Origin: Paramecium sonneborni
Taxonomy: Eukaryota > Ciliophora > Oligohymenophorea > Peniculida > Parameciidae
Direction: 5' to 3'
Assembly: GCA_905182985.1 (NCBI GenBank)
Contig: CAJJDN010000112.1
Location: 200,678 to 264,677, forward strand
Length of the DNA stretch: 64,000 nucleotides
Within the stretch, counting starts at the first letter, position 1, and every line of letters starts with the position of its first letter. The notes under the pieces were generated by a model. It was not told the DNA's origin. It did not search any database and saw only the letters and a program-made list of their open reading frames with translations. Made by a program: the position numbers and the translations under genes. This document shows positions 11,943 through 25,482 of this stretch, piece after piece.

Positions 11943-14900
11943 ATGTTAGATTCTTCTGATAGTATAATAATTCGAAATAATTTACCTGAAGGAGAATTCA
12001 AAGGACCTATTCATCATCTCTTGAGTAATAAAATAATGTTGCAAGAAGGTGATAATTAAGGAGGGAGCTTTAATTCTTTTACAGTACCAGAAAATCCAAT
12101 CTTGTTAAACACTCCTCCTAAAACTTTTAAGAATATGGCAGCTAGAAAATCTGATTTTTAATCTGCCTATGAAGTAGATGATGCTGATTCTTTAAAGGAT
12201 AGCAAACCGTAGTTTTTGAGATTAATAATTGCAAAAAGTTTACAAAACAACTTCATTAACAACTTATGGAATAGATCATACTTAAGGAAACTTCATTAAT
12301 TATCTCCTTTTTAGATTGAATAATTAGATGATTTATAATTTGAATCAGATGGTTTTTCAAATATTACACACTCTAATTAGAGATCGTTAATTTAATCCTT
12401 AGCCTTCTGGACATTAATCGATGTATTCACTCCTTATAGCAAATTCATAGTAATCTGGGATGTCTTTCAAATCCTTACTTATATTATGATTTTCTTTTGG
12501 TTACCATACAAGATCTCATTTGAAATTTATTATATAAGTGAATTATTTAATGGGGAAAGAGGCAGTGAAATCATAGAAATAGTGCTACTCTCAATTTTAG
12601 CATTAGATGTAGTTGTTGGACTCAATTTAGCATTTATTTATAAAGGACAAATTATAAAGGATCGAAAAAGAGTAATCATCAATTATTTTAATTAATATGC
12701 ATTTGTAGATTTGGTAAATATTATATTTTATTTATGGTCTCCTTATCCACTATTTCAGCTTAATTCTTCATTCCAAACCTCAGTTCTAAAGACAGCAATA
12801 TGCTTATAATGTAGATAGTACTAGGTGCCATATTTTATATTCTAAGAATTACTAAAATCAATAAAATATTAGCCTAGATTTAAGAGTAATAATAATACTA
12901 TATAGATTCTTTAATCTTAACGGTTCACTAAATGATATGGTTGGTCTTATGAAATTATTGATGGTTATCGTATTTATAGCACATATTTGTGGATGTACAT
13001 GGCATGGCATAGCACATTATACAACGGCATTTTCATGGTTAGATGCTTATAACTTAAGAGAAAGAACCAATGGAACTAGATATAATTATTCAATTTATTG
13101 GGCTACAATGACTATGACAACTGTTGGTTATGGTGATATCACAGCTTAAAATGATCTTGAATTACTGATTAACAACATCACAATGTTTGTAGCAAGCATA
13201 GTTTTTGCATATTCTGTTAATAGCATAGGAATATTTGTATCAAATATGTACAAAGGAACAATGGAATATAGTAGATCAGTTACTCTGATTAATACATTTA
13301 TGTCTAAAAATAAAATCTAATTTGATTTATAAACAAGAATAAGAAGTTATTTAGAATATATTTGGTAAGAAGAATAAGAAATGAATGATGATGAAGTTGG
13401 TTCTATTGTTAAAAAGCTGAGTAGACATCTCTAAGATGAATTATAATATTAATTAAGAGGGAATATACTTAAAAATAGTAAAATAGTTATGAAACTATTT
13501 TCTGAACAATTTGTAAAGAATCTTCTTTAATCAATGGAAGAATTATCATTTAGTCCAGAAGAGAGAATAATTACATGCAATTAAATAGATGATTGTTCTT
13601 TATATATAATTACAAAGGGAGAAGTGGAATTGATGTTTTCAGGTAAAAATTAATTAGGTGATGTAATAAAAAGAAATTCAATTAGATTATTAAAATAATA
13701 TGAATGTTTTGGTGAAATAGCATTTTTTACAGGAAATGCTAGAACAGCAACTGCAGTCTCTAAAGGTTTTACTCGAGCATTTAAAATAAAAAGAGAATAT
13801 TTTTTAGCTATATTATAATCATTTCCTAATGATTATGAAAAGTTTTGTGATGCTAGAGATAGATTAATAAATAATGAGTTTTCTTCTCTATAATTAAATT
13901 GTTATAGTTGTAATAGTAATAGACATCTTATTAATAATTGTCACATATTACATTTTTGTGCAGATTAAGAAAAGATAATTAAGAAAGAGTTTTTTCCAAT
14001 TGAATAACGTAGAAGTATGGCATTCAATAGAATTAAAAAGATAAAAGCAGTTTGTGCATTTAATATGTAGAAATACTATTCAGAAAGAGCTCGTGATTTA
14101 ATTTAAGATATTTATCAATAAGAGAAAATTGGTACAGATCTTGATGATGGAGATTCTCATACAATGCCAATGAATGATGCATATGAAGATGATGATGGTA
14201 AAATGATTATTTAATTAGATTTACCTTCTTCAATTAATTAATAAAGAAGTTAATCTGGAACAATAAGTAAGTAAAGTTAAAAACAATAATAAACAAAAGA
14301 TATTGAAGATGATGAATAATATAATAAAGGATATCATCGTAAATCAAATCCTCCAAGATAAACTGTTTAAACAGCTGGTTTTGGTGGTAATTAAAAAAAT
14401 AAAGATAGTATTTATTATTATAAGATCAAAATAGTTACTTGGAATGTTGAATAATTAAGTGATTCTTTAGATTCTTCTGAAGAACAAGATTAAGTAATAG
14501 TACCATTATAATCATTTCCTCAATAAAAATCAAATGAACTTATTAATAAATAATAAACAATTAAAAAACAATTATCAAGAAGTGGATCTGCAGATGTTCC
14601 ATCTAAAGTTCCTACAGAAGTTCGACTTGCTAAATAATAATTATAAATTAAAAATTAATCTGATATTGAAATTCGACATGTTTTATCAAGAGATCAAGCT
14701 AGAAAAATTACTGTCAGAACAAGAACACATAATGAAGAACCTACTTTAATCACTGATAATTTGACTTAAAATAATGCGGTTTAATAATTATAAGCTCCTA
14801 CTATTACTACCATTGTCTTATCATTTGATAAAATGTGTATCTTTTAGTTCTATCAACCATTTAATAATTATGATGCTGTTATTAAAAGGTTATTATATTC

Positions 14901-15151
14901 TACATTTATTTAGATATGCAAGAGCTTAAAAATTCTTTGGAAAAAAGAGATCATATCCTGAAAATTCATTATATTCATTTTATTTCCTAGCTATTAAAAA
15001 AGGATATAAATTAAGAAAATTAGGATAATTAATTCCTGTTGGATTATAAAGATTCTCTGGTGGTGGTGCTAAACTCTTTAAAAAAGTATATAAAAAAATG
15101 AAATAACCATCATTAGCTGAAAAAAATGATATTTTTTTTTAAGTTAAATGA
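11943..15151 (+). CDS. Cyclic-nucleotide-domain voltage-gated K+ channel 1
   Basis: A six-TM K+ channel of the EAG/HCN/CNG type in the plasma or ciliary membrane. The frame needs introns at 12714-12736, 12886-12905, 14408-14434 and 14889-14913, giving 1037 residues. The pore filter is TVGYGDIT, followed by a C-linker and a cyclic-nucleotide-binding domain (FGEIAFFTGNARTAT). A zinc knuckle C-x2-C-x4-H-x4-C follows at 13900-13941. A long Q-rich disordered tail ends in a basic, conserved-looking segment. Oddities: the first interruption ends in ATG instead of AG, and S4 carries few basic residues (FYILRITKINK), so voltage sensing may be weak. Confidence 0.9.
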
Positions 15152-15212
15152 TATATAATTAAATTTTAATTTCTCAATATTTAATTAATCAAATAAATAA
15201 TAATATCTAACA

Positions 15213-18200
15213 TCATTATTCTTGTACAATGCGTTTCATCTAATGCAAAAAGTTCTTTTAATTCATCTATTCATTTGGAATTGTCCTTAAAAATAGAATT
15301 ATATATTTAAAATCTATTTTGTGATATAATTAAGTAAAATATCCATATATTAAATACATTATTCCAACACTAACAAAATATTATTCACTATATTACCTAA
15401 TCCCAACTGCTATCTCATAAAACTACATTAGAAATACATATCTATTTGATTACTCATATTAGATTTTATATATTTAATCTATTTACTAACTCAAAATATA
15501 CGTTGTCTCATAAAAATAAACTAAAAATGTATTTATAAAAGACTAACTTTAAAGAAAACTCAATAGTGCATCTGAATCATTTTAAGATTATTTTTAAACT
15601 AATTCAAACTAAAACTCAGTGATTTTTTATTTTTAAATGTTGTTAATCAAACTCATCATTCCTCTATCAATTAATTAATGCATATCTTTATATGGATATT
15701 AATCATCTAAACAATATTTTATATTATCTCTATAATTTAAGCAATAATCAGAAACCAAAAAATTAAATTTTTCATCTTCTTACAAGAATTCAAGATTTAT
15801 AAGAATTTCTTTAGAAATATCAACCAATAATTCCATGCAATCTTCAAAATGATTTATTAATTTGATAAACATTTAATCTGAAAGATCAAAAATTTTATTA
15901 GTTTTAATTAGTGTTCCATAAAGTAATCCAGAATCAAGAACAATATTTAATTTTAAAAATTGTTTTTCAATCTCTAAATAATTATCTTAATAATATTTCT
16001 CTTACAATATTGATCCTGTGATAATAAATAAACATAGAACTGTAACTACAATAAAGTTTGGTAATATGTAATGATGATTTAAATTTCCCTCTAATTCATA
16101 AATTTTTTTATTTTACTATCTCTCCAAATGTAAATGTGAATCTTCTTATATTATAGTTAAATAAGAGGTTAATTTCCAATTTTTAGAATTACTATTATAA
16201 TTCTAATTATGATCTAATTTTGTTTCAAAGGTTTCTTTTATAGTAGATAATCTAGCTATATGATTCTATATTTTTGTAATATTTGTTTATTATATCAATT
16301 TCAAGATTTAAATAATTATCTATTACTTTGCATATAGAAATCTTATTTAATATATGACAAATAAAAAACATAATACTGTAAACAACAAAGTTTAAATTAA
16401 ATCTGGCTACTCATCCTAATAATTATCCAAATCTTATATTATTTCTCTATAGAAATATTAAAAAATATAATGAGTATAATTGGTAAATTTGAATCTTTAA
16501 AATGATGAATTTTGATAAATTTATCTCAATTCAGTGTTGTATTATTCTAAAATCATATGGAATTATTCTAAATCCACACTACCATCACTAACATAATTAT
16601 TTAATATTAAATATTCCTTTTCATATTTATTCCAACTATAAACTAATTAAGATTCTGATAAAGCCATTTAGATTACATACTAATTTATATTAATAATTGA
16701 CAATTAAGATAATTCAAAAAGAACATATAAATTTAATTTTATTGTTAATTTCTTATGAAATTCTACTTTTGTTATAGTGTTTTTGAGAAAGACATCATTA
16801 TTTTATATATGTCTTCGAACTTCAAAACTTTCAACAGCTATATTGATAATTAACAAAAAGATTACACATATAGAAAAATATGTGAATTTTTTTAAGCATG
16901 AAATTATAAATTTTTATTTAGAAATATGATCTAAATAGAGGTATATATCTTTAAGAGAATTCATTTTATTTTTATATATTCTTTTAGTTTTCATTTTTGA
17001 TTAGATCTTTTTATTTTGCTTTTAATTAGATTCTTTAAATAGTTTTTCTCTTTCTGTATCATTATTATCTTCATTTAATACTTATTAATTGACTATTTTT
17101 CTTTCAAGAATAATCTCTTAAAATTCTTATTCAACTGCTTAAATAACGTCATCATCATCTTATTAAATATTGATACTCTATAATTCTATTCTAGTTGTCA
17201 ATAATTATTTTTTTGGTTGTCTATCAGTCTAAAGTTTTAATAGTCTAGAAGTATTTTCAAAATCATAAGATTACATTTTTTATTTTGTTACACTAATAGA
17301 TGATAAGTAATTATTAAATAACATTTAACGATCATGTTCTATTTTATTTAAATATAAAAGATGATTTTTTAAGTTAATATTTTAAATTTAATTCTAAACT
17401 TCCTCATTTGATTAAGGTCTTTCTGAATTAATAATTTCAATATCTTCCTCTGGGAAACCATAAGATTATTTATTGATTTTGCTTGATTCTGATCTTTTAG
17501 TTTATAAGGAGGCATAATAATTAGAGTTGTGTTTTTGTGTATAATCCTATTTACAATCTTTAATTTCTAATAAAAAATATCCTAAAGTTTTCTTACCAAT
17601 ATATATTTTTCTAAAACTTAGTGAATATATTAAATAAATTTTTCCTCTATTGACCTTTTGAATATCTCCTAATTAATCTAACATATATCTAATTGAATTA
17701 TTGTAATTATTATTTAATATTTACCATTCACATCCATCAATATTTAATTCTCTACTATTTAAAAGCGATTCTTCAAATTCAGATATCTAAACTGTACTAG
17801 GTTTAGAAGATTGTAAAAATGTTTTATGAGAAATAAAATTAGAAAAGGATAATACATGATTAGATGAATAACACTATTTCATTATATAATTAGTACTTAA
17901 TACACAGTTAAAATGATTTTCAGGATATTACCAATATGAAATTAATTCTGTTAGGGTATAATTTTAATGCTTTTCAATGTTTAATTTTAGATTAGCTATT
18001 TATTCAATAATGTTTTCTATATAATATTATATAAGAGCACCCTTCTCAATAATATCATTTATTGAAAATCTTTTTGTATAATTTTCAAAAATTAAACTTT
18101 ATTGAGTAAGTTCAAAAAAACCTTATGTCATTCCATATAATCTCCCATTCATACCAAAAATTATTTACTCATTGTAATTTTACTCTTTTGTTAATAATGC

Positions 18201-20069
18201 ATTTATGAAATAATCATTCTCTCCTTGAATTGGTAAAATATGAATATTACAAGGTACTATATATCCTTTAGGATTTTAAAAAAATGTAGATTATCCTTAT
18301 TGAGTTAAATGAGATTGACCTTTCTAAATAAATATCTCAGTTAATTAATCATGAATCTCAACCAAAAATTAAGGCATTAAATCTAAACTTGATTTAATCA
18401 TTTTTATATCTTCAAGAGATGTTTCAACAAATTAACTTATCTATTCATAATTTGGTTTGATCAATTAATTAATATTATAAATTAAAGAAGTTTTTAATAA
18501 CATAAATCTATCTAATGTAAATTACATATTTACTCATTATTAATTAATTGCTATCTAAAGTCTTAAATTATTAATATTTTTCAAATCTAAATACTTCATT
18601 AATCATTTCCTCCATTTATTAAGCCTAAATTAAATTTATCTAATTACTTTTATTAGATCAACATTTGCAATACAATAATATACTTATTGTAATCTTAAAC
18701 TTATCACATCTAATTATGAATTTCCCAATAATTTATGACTCTTCAAATTATAATTTTTCTCCATTACTATATTCAATTCATTTATTTATAATCCTATGTT
18801 TTAAGACTATCTATAAAATTAAACCAAATTAATTTAATTCATAGCTATCTAATTCCAAAATTTTATTAGATTTTCAATCAATTATAAAATTTGATCTAAG
18901 ACTAATTTACATGCTATTTCAGATTTATATGAAGTTAAAATATAATTAGCAATTTATATCTTACATATATTTAATTTTTGAAAAGTCAATAAAGCTGATT
19001 AATAGTAAAAATCTTCACTTTTTTCTTTATGTAGTTCTACTAATGCACGTAATGGCCATTTATTTTATATAAAACTTGCATATATTAATTTATTTCTTTC
19101 ATTTGTTGCCTTACTCTTTAAAATACATCCAATTATATCATAAAAAGCCTTACATTTAAGACATTTATGATTATTTTTAAATATTTATAATTTTACTCTT
19201 GCTTATTTATCAACTAAACAATTTTTATAAATTTTCTCAGCTAATTGACAACTTAATATAGTGTCACCTTACATAAGAATTTACTGACTTTTAATATTCA
19301 ATAATGAATTATGAAATAACAAAACCACTGTTGAAATTATCAAGTAATCCATAAAAGTAAGATTTGTTAATAAAATCAAATTAAATAATAAAAATAGTAT
19401 GTTCAACACTACTTTTTAATTCGATGATTAAGTAAATTTTAATGCATTAAGTGATATATTAAATAACATAATTAAGAGTTAAAAAATTAGAGATATTGTA
19501 TCATTTTAAAATGATAAATAAATAGATAAAAATTCTAAAAATTTTACTAAAAGTCTAAGCAAAACAATATTATTAGTAACATTTTCAGATTAATTTAGCG
19601 AATCACCTCTTTAAAAAAATACAACTAAAAAAGTCATAAATATAGAAATCAATAAATTGATCAAAGCTATTGGAAAATGAATTAGTGACTAAGTGAAGCA
19701 CAATTTTATATTTAACCAGATAATTGGGATAAAAAATACATTAGGATAAACATTTAATACCCCATTAATAAAGATAATTAGTAGCTTCCATTTTACTTAC
19801 TTTTCTATGAAATTAAGTAAAAAGTTTGCGAATAAAGTAATTATAAGTGTGAAATTGAAAATTAAAAAGAAAATTTGAATTACTGTCAAGTATTACTCAT
19901 TTAAGATGTTAAAAATGAACGTTCCCCTTATTAGAGAATATATCGTTCTATTATTAATTTATTTATTACATAATATCTGTTTGTGGTTTGAATTCTCCAC
20001 TTAAATTGAAAAGCTATGCCAAATATATAAAATAGCATAATCCTTAAATTTTGGAGTTTTAATCAAAAT
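15213..20069 (-). CDS. TmcB-like large membrane protein with PAS-like domain (1)
   Basis: One frame stays open for 1619 codons from a TGA at 15213-15215 up to 20069, so the coding strand is clear although the first exon is not found. The N-terminal third has several hydrophobic helices (VFFIPIIWLNIKLCF and others). A cytosolic part follows with a PAS-like block typical of ciliate TmcB proteins: DLMPQFLVEIHDQLTEIFIQ, then QSTFFQNPKGYIVPCNI. The C-terminal third has further helices with extracellular-type loops. The family is huge in ciliates and named after a Dictyostelium protein; its function is unclear. A second member lies at 36557-41277. The 5' end probably includes a short exon near 20070-20130. 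Confidence 0.7.
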
Positions 20070-20471
20070 TCAGCAAGTAGTGAATGCTTCTACATTAATA
20101 TGTCAACTTTTTCATAGATTAAATATTTCTAAATTGAAAACAAATTAATTAATATAAAAATATTTTATCAGTAAATTAAGATTGATTCCAAGTTACATCA
20201 ATCTTTTTTAGTTATACATATTCATATAAGTCCCAGAACACTATATATCATATAGTTTTCATCTTATAACCATTTTTCATATAAAAAATTTATATTAAAA
20301 AATATAATAGTATTAATAGTACATATTTCATATTTCTTTCTTAATACAAATTGATTATAGAAATTAAAAGTAAATAAATAATAAGTTTTTAAATTTTAAT
20401 AAATAAGGTTCATGTATTAAGAATTAAAATAAAATTATAAAGGAGAAATACTCAAATGTAAAAACATTCTA

Positions 20472-22841
20472 TCATTACTATTTAATCTTTTCATCCATTT
20501 ATTTTAATACTTTAACATAGAGATCTAATTGATTTTGACAATTTTCAATTTCAAGTTGATATTGTTCAATTTATTATTTTAATTTATCTCTTTCAGCTTC
20601 AGATTTAACTTTTGCTTCATGCTCTTAATTTAATTCTCTAATTAAGTTCACTTTTTCTCTATTTAAGTCTGCAACCGTATCTTATAAAGAAGATACTTCT
20701 TCAGTAGAGTTAAAAGTTTAATTAGCTTATGTTTACAATAATTTTTTTAATTCTTCATTTTCTCTTGTTAACTATTAAATCTAAATATAAAAATTCTTTT
20801 TTATTTATTCTACTTAATTTTAGAATTGTTCTTTTGTTAAACAATCCTATTACTTTTAGATTTATTTTTATTAAAATTCTTCAACGACTTTGATTAAACT
20901 TTAAATTCTTGATTCTAAACCTGTTTTAATTTTACTTTATTGCGTTAATTAATCATTAAGCTTATTAATAACATTCTATATATATATTAATTAGATATTA
21001 CTTTAAGTTCTAGAATTTATTCATTTAAAGAAATTGCCTCTTTTGTGAGTTCAGTATTCTATTTTTTTAATCTCATTAGTTCACTATTATTTTCTTTATT
21101 GACTGATTAACTTTTCTTTGTCGTTGATTATTTTAGGGCTTATTATTTATCAATTTCAGCTTATTAAGTTTATCTATGATTAATTTAAACTTATAGTAAT
21201 TCGATATGAACTTCATGTTCCTCAATTTTACTTTCTTAAACTTTTATCTATAATAATTTAATACTTCATACTTGTTTTAATTATTATTCGTTTTCTAAAA
21301 GTAATTATTTATTAAAAATTTCAGTTTTCTATAATTTTTCTGTAATTATTTAACATTAATCTCTTAAATCTTTAATTATTTAATATGATTCCTCTAACTT
21401 TTAGGTTATCATAAACTTTTCTTTGCTAATAACTTCATAATTATAAGAGTATTTTCTTTCAGATTCTTGTAAAACTCTTAAATTATGTTTTAGTTCGTTT
21501 ATTTCTTTAAAATTTAATTAAATTTGAACTTATTATTCTTCAAAAGTCTAATTTTAAATTTTATACTAAAAATAACAAAAATATGATACTCTATTTAATA
21601 ATTCGTCATATTAACTGTGTAATTCTTTATAAGATCTATCTAATTTAATATATTTTTCTCTGTTTCCTTCATGGTCATTTTAAGCATTTTTTTGAATCAA
21701 TTCAAATTATTCATAAATAACTTCCTTTTCATTGAGAACTTAATCTTATTGAAACTATAGTTTTTTGATTTATTATTTAAGTTCATTATTTTATTTCAAC
21801 TAACTATCATTAGTTTATTCAAGTTGGTCGATTTATTCGATCATTTATTTCATCTAATTATATGAAGTTTAATTTTACTTTTTTAATGGATATTTCTTGA
21901 TCTTTTGATAATTGATTTAATTAATTTTCAAGTTCTAAATTATTATTTTGTAATAATGTGTTATTTTAAATAGTTACTTCTAGATCTTTATTAAATTTGT
22001 TTCTTTCTTATTCTAATTTAAGAGATTGAGATTTATAATTTTCTATTTATTCTATAAATTATTAATTCTAATGATTAAATAGATTAAAAATATTACCTAT
22101 TTTTATAGAAGATGATGTTGATTAGTTAATTCATTAACTTAATTTGTCAAATCTTTAGTGTTTTCAGCTGTACTTTAAAAGCAAGATTTAAATTATATTA
22201 ATTTTTCATCAAATTAAGTAGTTAATTCATCTTTTTCTTTTTATATTGCATCTAAATTGTAAAGTAATTTAATTTATATTTATTTAAGTTCATTAGTTTA
22301 TTTTAAGAGTATATCTGTTTATTATTCATAATCTTCATTTGAGCTGACAAGTAATTTGATTTGCTTTTGATTTTATTCAATTTAAATTGAATTAGTAATT
22401 TAAATATCTTCTAATTATTAATTTCTTTCTTAAAGTAAATTAATTTCTTCTTATTATTGTTGATTAATTTTTTACATTTTTTCAAAAGATTCAATAATTT
22501 TAGCTAATTCTTATTCCATTTTTAATCTAATTTCAGATTATTATTGAATTTAAAGCTATAATTCTTGATTTTCAGATTGTATTTATGAAATGAGTTGTGT
22601 TTATTATGAGATGGTGATTTAATATTAATTTTCAGATTAATCAACTTAAATAATTCTGGTTTTAATTTCTTCTAATTGTTTATCTTTTTAATTTAAGAGA
22701 TTAAGTAATCGTCTAGAATAATATAATAAATAACTTAAGATTGATATTTAATTCATCATTTTCATTTTAGATTTGTTCATTTAAATCAATTTATTTAGCT
22801 AATAAATGGCTAAGAATTTCTTTTGACCTTTCTGGTTCCAT
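20472..22841 (-). CDS. Long coiled-coil protein
   Basis: About 765-780 residues, almost entirely helical coiled coil rich in Q, E, N, K and L. There is no enzyme motif. Introns include a 22-nt one (GTTATT...TCTAG) near 22720 and probably another near 22095-22115. The start MEPERSKEILSHLLAKQIDL is at 22841, and the frame ends with KQMDEKIKQQ and TGA at 20472-20474. Such proteins in ciliates are usually cytoskeletal, basal-body or Golgi tethers; I cannot say which. It shares a 65-bp promoter region with the divergent pseudokinase gene. Confidence 0.75.
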
Positions 22842-22906
22842 AATTTGAAATTTAAATATATATATTAATATTTTAGAATTGAATATAATAATTTAACGTA
22901 ATAAAA

Positions 22907-25464
22907 ATGGGTAATCAATGTTGTGGGAATCAAACAATAAATAGAGATGCGAATGAATAGGCATTTGCATAGGCAATACCAGTGAGATTGTAGTAGAAAT
23001 TAAAATGTGAATCATAACGATTTCATCAAGTATTATTATCAAATGGTGAAAATGATAAGAAAGGTATTAAGGAGAGATAAATAATTAGATATCTTTTCAA
23101 ATGAAAGATAATAGGATTTCATATTGAACTTGAAACCATATAGTCATTTAGCTACAAATGATTCTGTTGTAGTATCAATAAGAGTAGTTTGTCATGATTA
23201 TTCTTATAAAGATGAATTGGATTGGTATATTGATGAAGTAAAGTATTTTGATAATAAATAGTCTGTTATAATAGATCCAAATTGTTTTGAAACATCATTA
23301 TTAAGAGTAATTGATAAGAAAACAGGTAATAAATACACACTTAGAGTGATAAATTTTAATGATTATGAAGATTATGAATTCAAGTAAGCTTTATATTAAA
23401 TATACATAATGTAATTGATTGGTAATAAATGTAAGAATTTGATATCTTTGTATGATTGTTACATATTAGAGAATGAAGATAAAGAATATTCAAAAGGATC
23501 TATAATATTATTAATGGAATATTGTGATTCAACATTACATGAAATAATATCTTTTCGTAAATTTCATAATTGGTAATGGACATCTGATGAAATAAGACAT
23601 GTATTTGGTGAATTATCATAAGCTTTAGGATAATTAGAATAATTAAATATAACTCATCGTGATTTACGTCCTCATAATATTTGGTATTGTTCTTTAAGTA
23701 AAACATATAAGATAGGAGGATTTGAAGAAGCTAAATTAATAAAAAAAGCATAAAATTTACATAATTAATTATCATTAAATAATTTAGGAATAAATATATA
23801 ATAAGAAAATGAAGAATTATTAAATACAATAAGAGGAGTGCCAGATTATTTACCACCAGAAGTTTAAAAATATGTAGATGCAAGTGGAACATAAAGTGTT
23901 GGTAGATATAATCCATTTTTATCTGATGTTTATTAATTAGGATTGAATATACTAATGATGGATTAATTAGAAGTTAATTTTGAAAGTACTGAATTAAGAA
24001 ATCTTGTTAAAAAACTTAATAGTTAACGTGCTGGAACTAGAGGAGGTAGTAGTGATTATCATGATTTATTAAAATTAATGTTAGTTGGTGATGAATCAGG
24101 TAGATTAACACCTGCTGAATTATCGTTATTTACTAAATCATATTTTATAGAAACACCTATTAATGAAGATAATCTTGTTGAAAGTATGAAATATAAAAAA
24201 AAATATGCCGGTATTGAATCTACTAAAGTTTATTAACTAATTGCTGTTGCTTATTATGATTTATTTGAATGGGAAAAGTGGCTAGAAAAAATGGAAGAAA
24301 TATTAGTAACTTATGAGAATGCTAAAGATGATATTCATGCTGCAGAAGTTCTATTTGATATTGCTAATGGATTTATTGATATTAATAATTTAACTAGTGC
24401 ATAAGATTATTTTATGAAGGCTAGTATATTATATAATGAAATTGGACATTAATTTAGAGAATCAAATAAATTAAATGAAGCATTAGATAATTACGAAAGA
24501 GCTTTAGATTGTGTTAGAAAAGCGTAATATATATCTCTATATATATTATAGTCATAATGGAGATGATAGCTATGAAGGAGCACTATTGTTAGAAAATCTA
24601 GCTAATGGATATAGGTTATAAGGAAATCTTATTAGAGCTCGATCATTTCTAGAAGAAGCTTGTAGAATTACTGAATAAGAAAAAGGACCAGATAGTTTAG
24701 AATTTGCTAAAATGAGTATTAATTTAGGAAAGGTTCATTCCTTATTAGGTGATTATAAACATGCACTTAAAAGAGTTAAAAAAGGACTTAGAATTACTGA
24801 AGGTTTATATAATTTATGTATTTTAGGACATGCCACAGGTAATTAAAATTTGTAATAAAGTATGTTAAGTTATAACAATTAAAATTAATAATTGTAAAAT
24901 TAGGCATTATTATTAAAAGCTTAAGGATTAACTATGTTAGGAGAAATATAAAGATTAAAAGGTACTTTAGGAAAAGCTAAAAAAAATATTGAAGAAGCCT
25001 TAGCCATTAGAGAAAAACTATAAGGATCTGGAAATTTAGAAGTTGCTTCCACTATAGAAGTACTTGGAAATGTTTTTTTTGAAATGGAAGATTTTCATTA
25101 AGCAAAATCATAATATGAAAAAGCTTTGGTTATTAAAAAGAGTAAATTAGGAGAAAATCATGTCGAAGTAGCCTTAACATTAAATAATATTGGAAATTCT
25201 TGTAAACATTTAGAAGAATATGATAAAAGCTAGAAATTCTTTGCAGATGCATTAGTTATTTTAAAATAATCTTAATCTGGTGATGATCATCCACTGGTTG
25301 CTACAACTTATGGTAATCTAGGGATATTATTAAAATAAATTGGAAACATTTAATCAGCTTAATAATGCTTAACAAAATGTATTCAAATATTAGATAAAAC
25401 ACTTCCTAAAAATCATCCTGACTCTTTATTTTATAGAGAATAATTGCAAGAAATATAATAATGA
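22907..25464 (+). CDS. Predicted N-myristoylated pseudokinase with TPR repeats
   Basis: Introns of 25 nt (near 23070) and 28 nt (near 24525) leave 834 residues. The N-terminus MGNQCCGNQ fits N-myristoylation with nearby Cys for palmitoylation, so it is probably membrane-anchored. Residues 60-400 form a protein-kinase fold with HRDLRPHNIW and GVPDYLPPEV. The DFG motif is replaced (KIGGFEEAK) and the usual Lys of the VAIK strand appears lost (YTLRVINF), so catalysis is unlikely. The C-terminal half has kinesin-light-chain-like TPRs (repeats around ALAIREKLQGSGNLEVAST), which bind proteins. It is probably a membrane scaffold. The TGA at 25462-25464 is 18 bp from the convergent K+ channel stop. 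Confidence 0.85.
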
Positions 25465-25482
25465 TTATTATTATTTATTTAA

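Noticed and set aside
12714..12736. Retained internal eliminated sequence in K+ channel 1
   Set aside because: It is shorter than the roughly 26-bp minimum known for Paramecium IESs and starts like an intron (GTAAAT).
19399..19680. A 93-residue plus-strand ORF and following plus-strand coding-like pieces up to about 20340
   Set aside because: The minus strand here is one continuous open frame with hydrophobic helices joined to the TmcB-like gene, while the plus pieces need several unexplained frame breaks. They are shadows.
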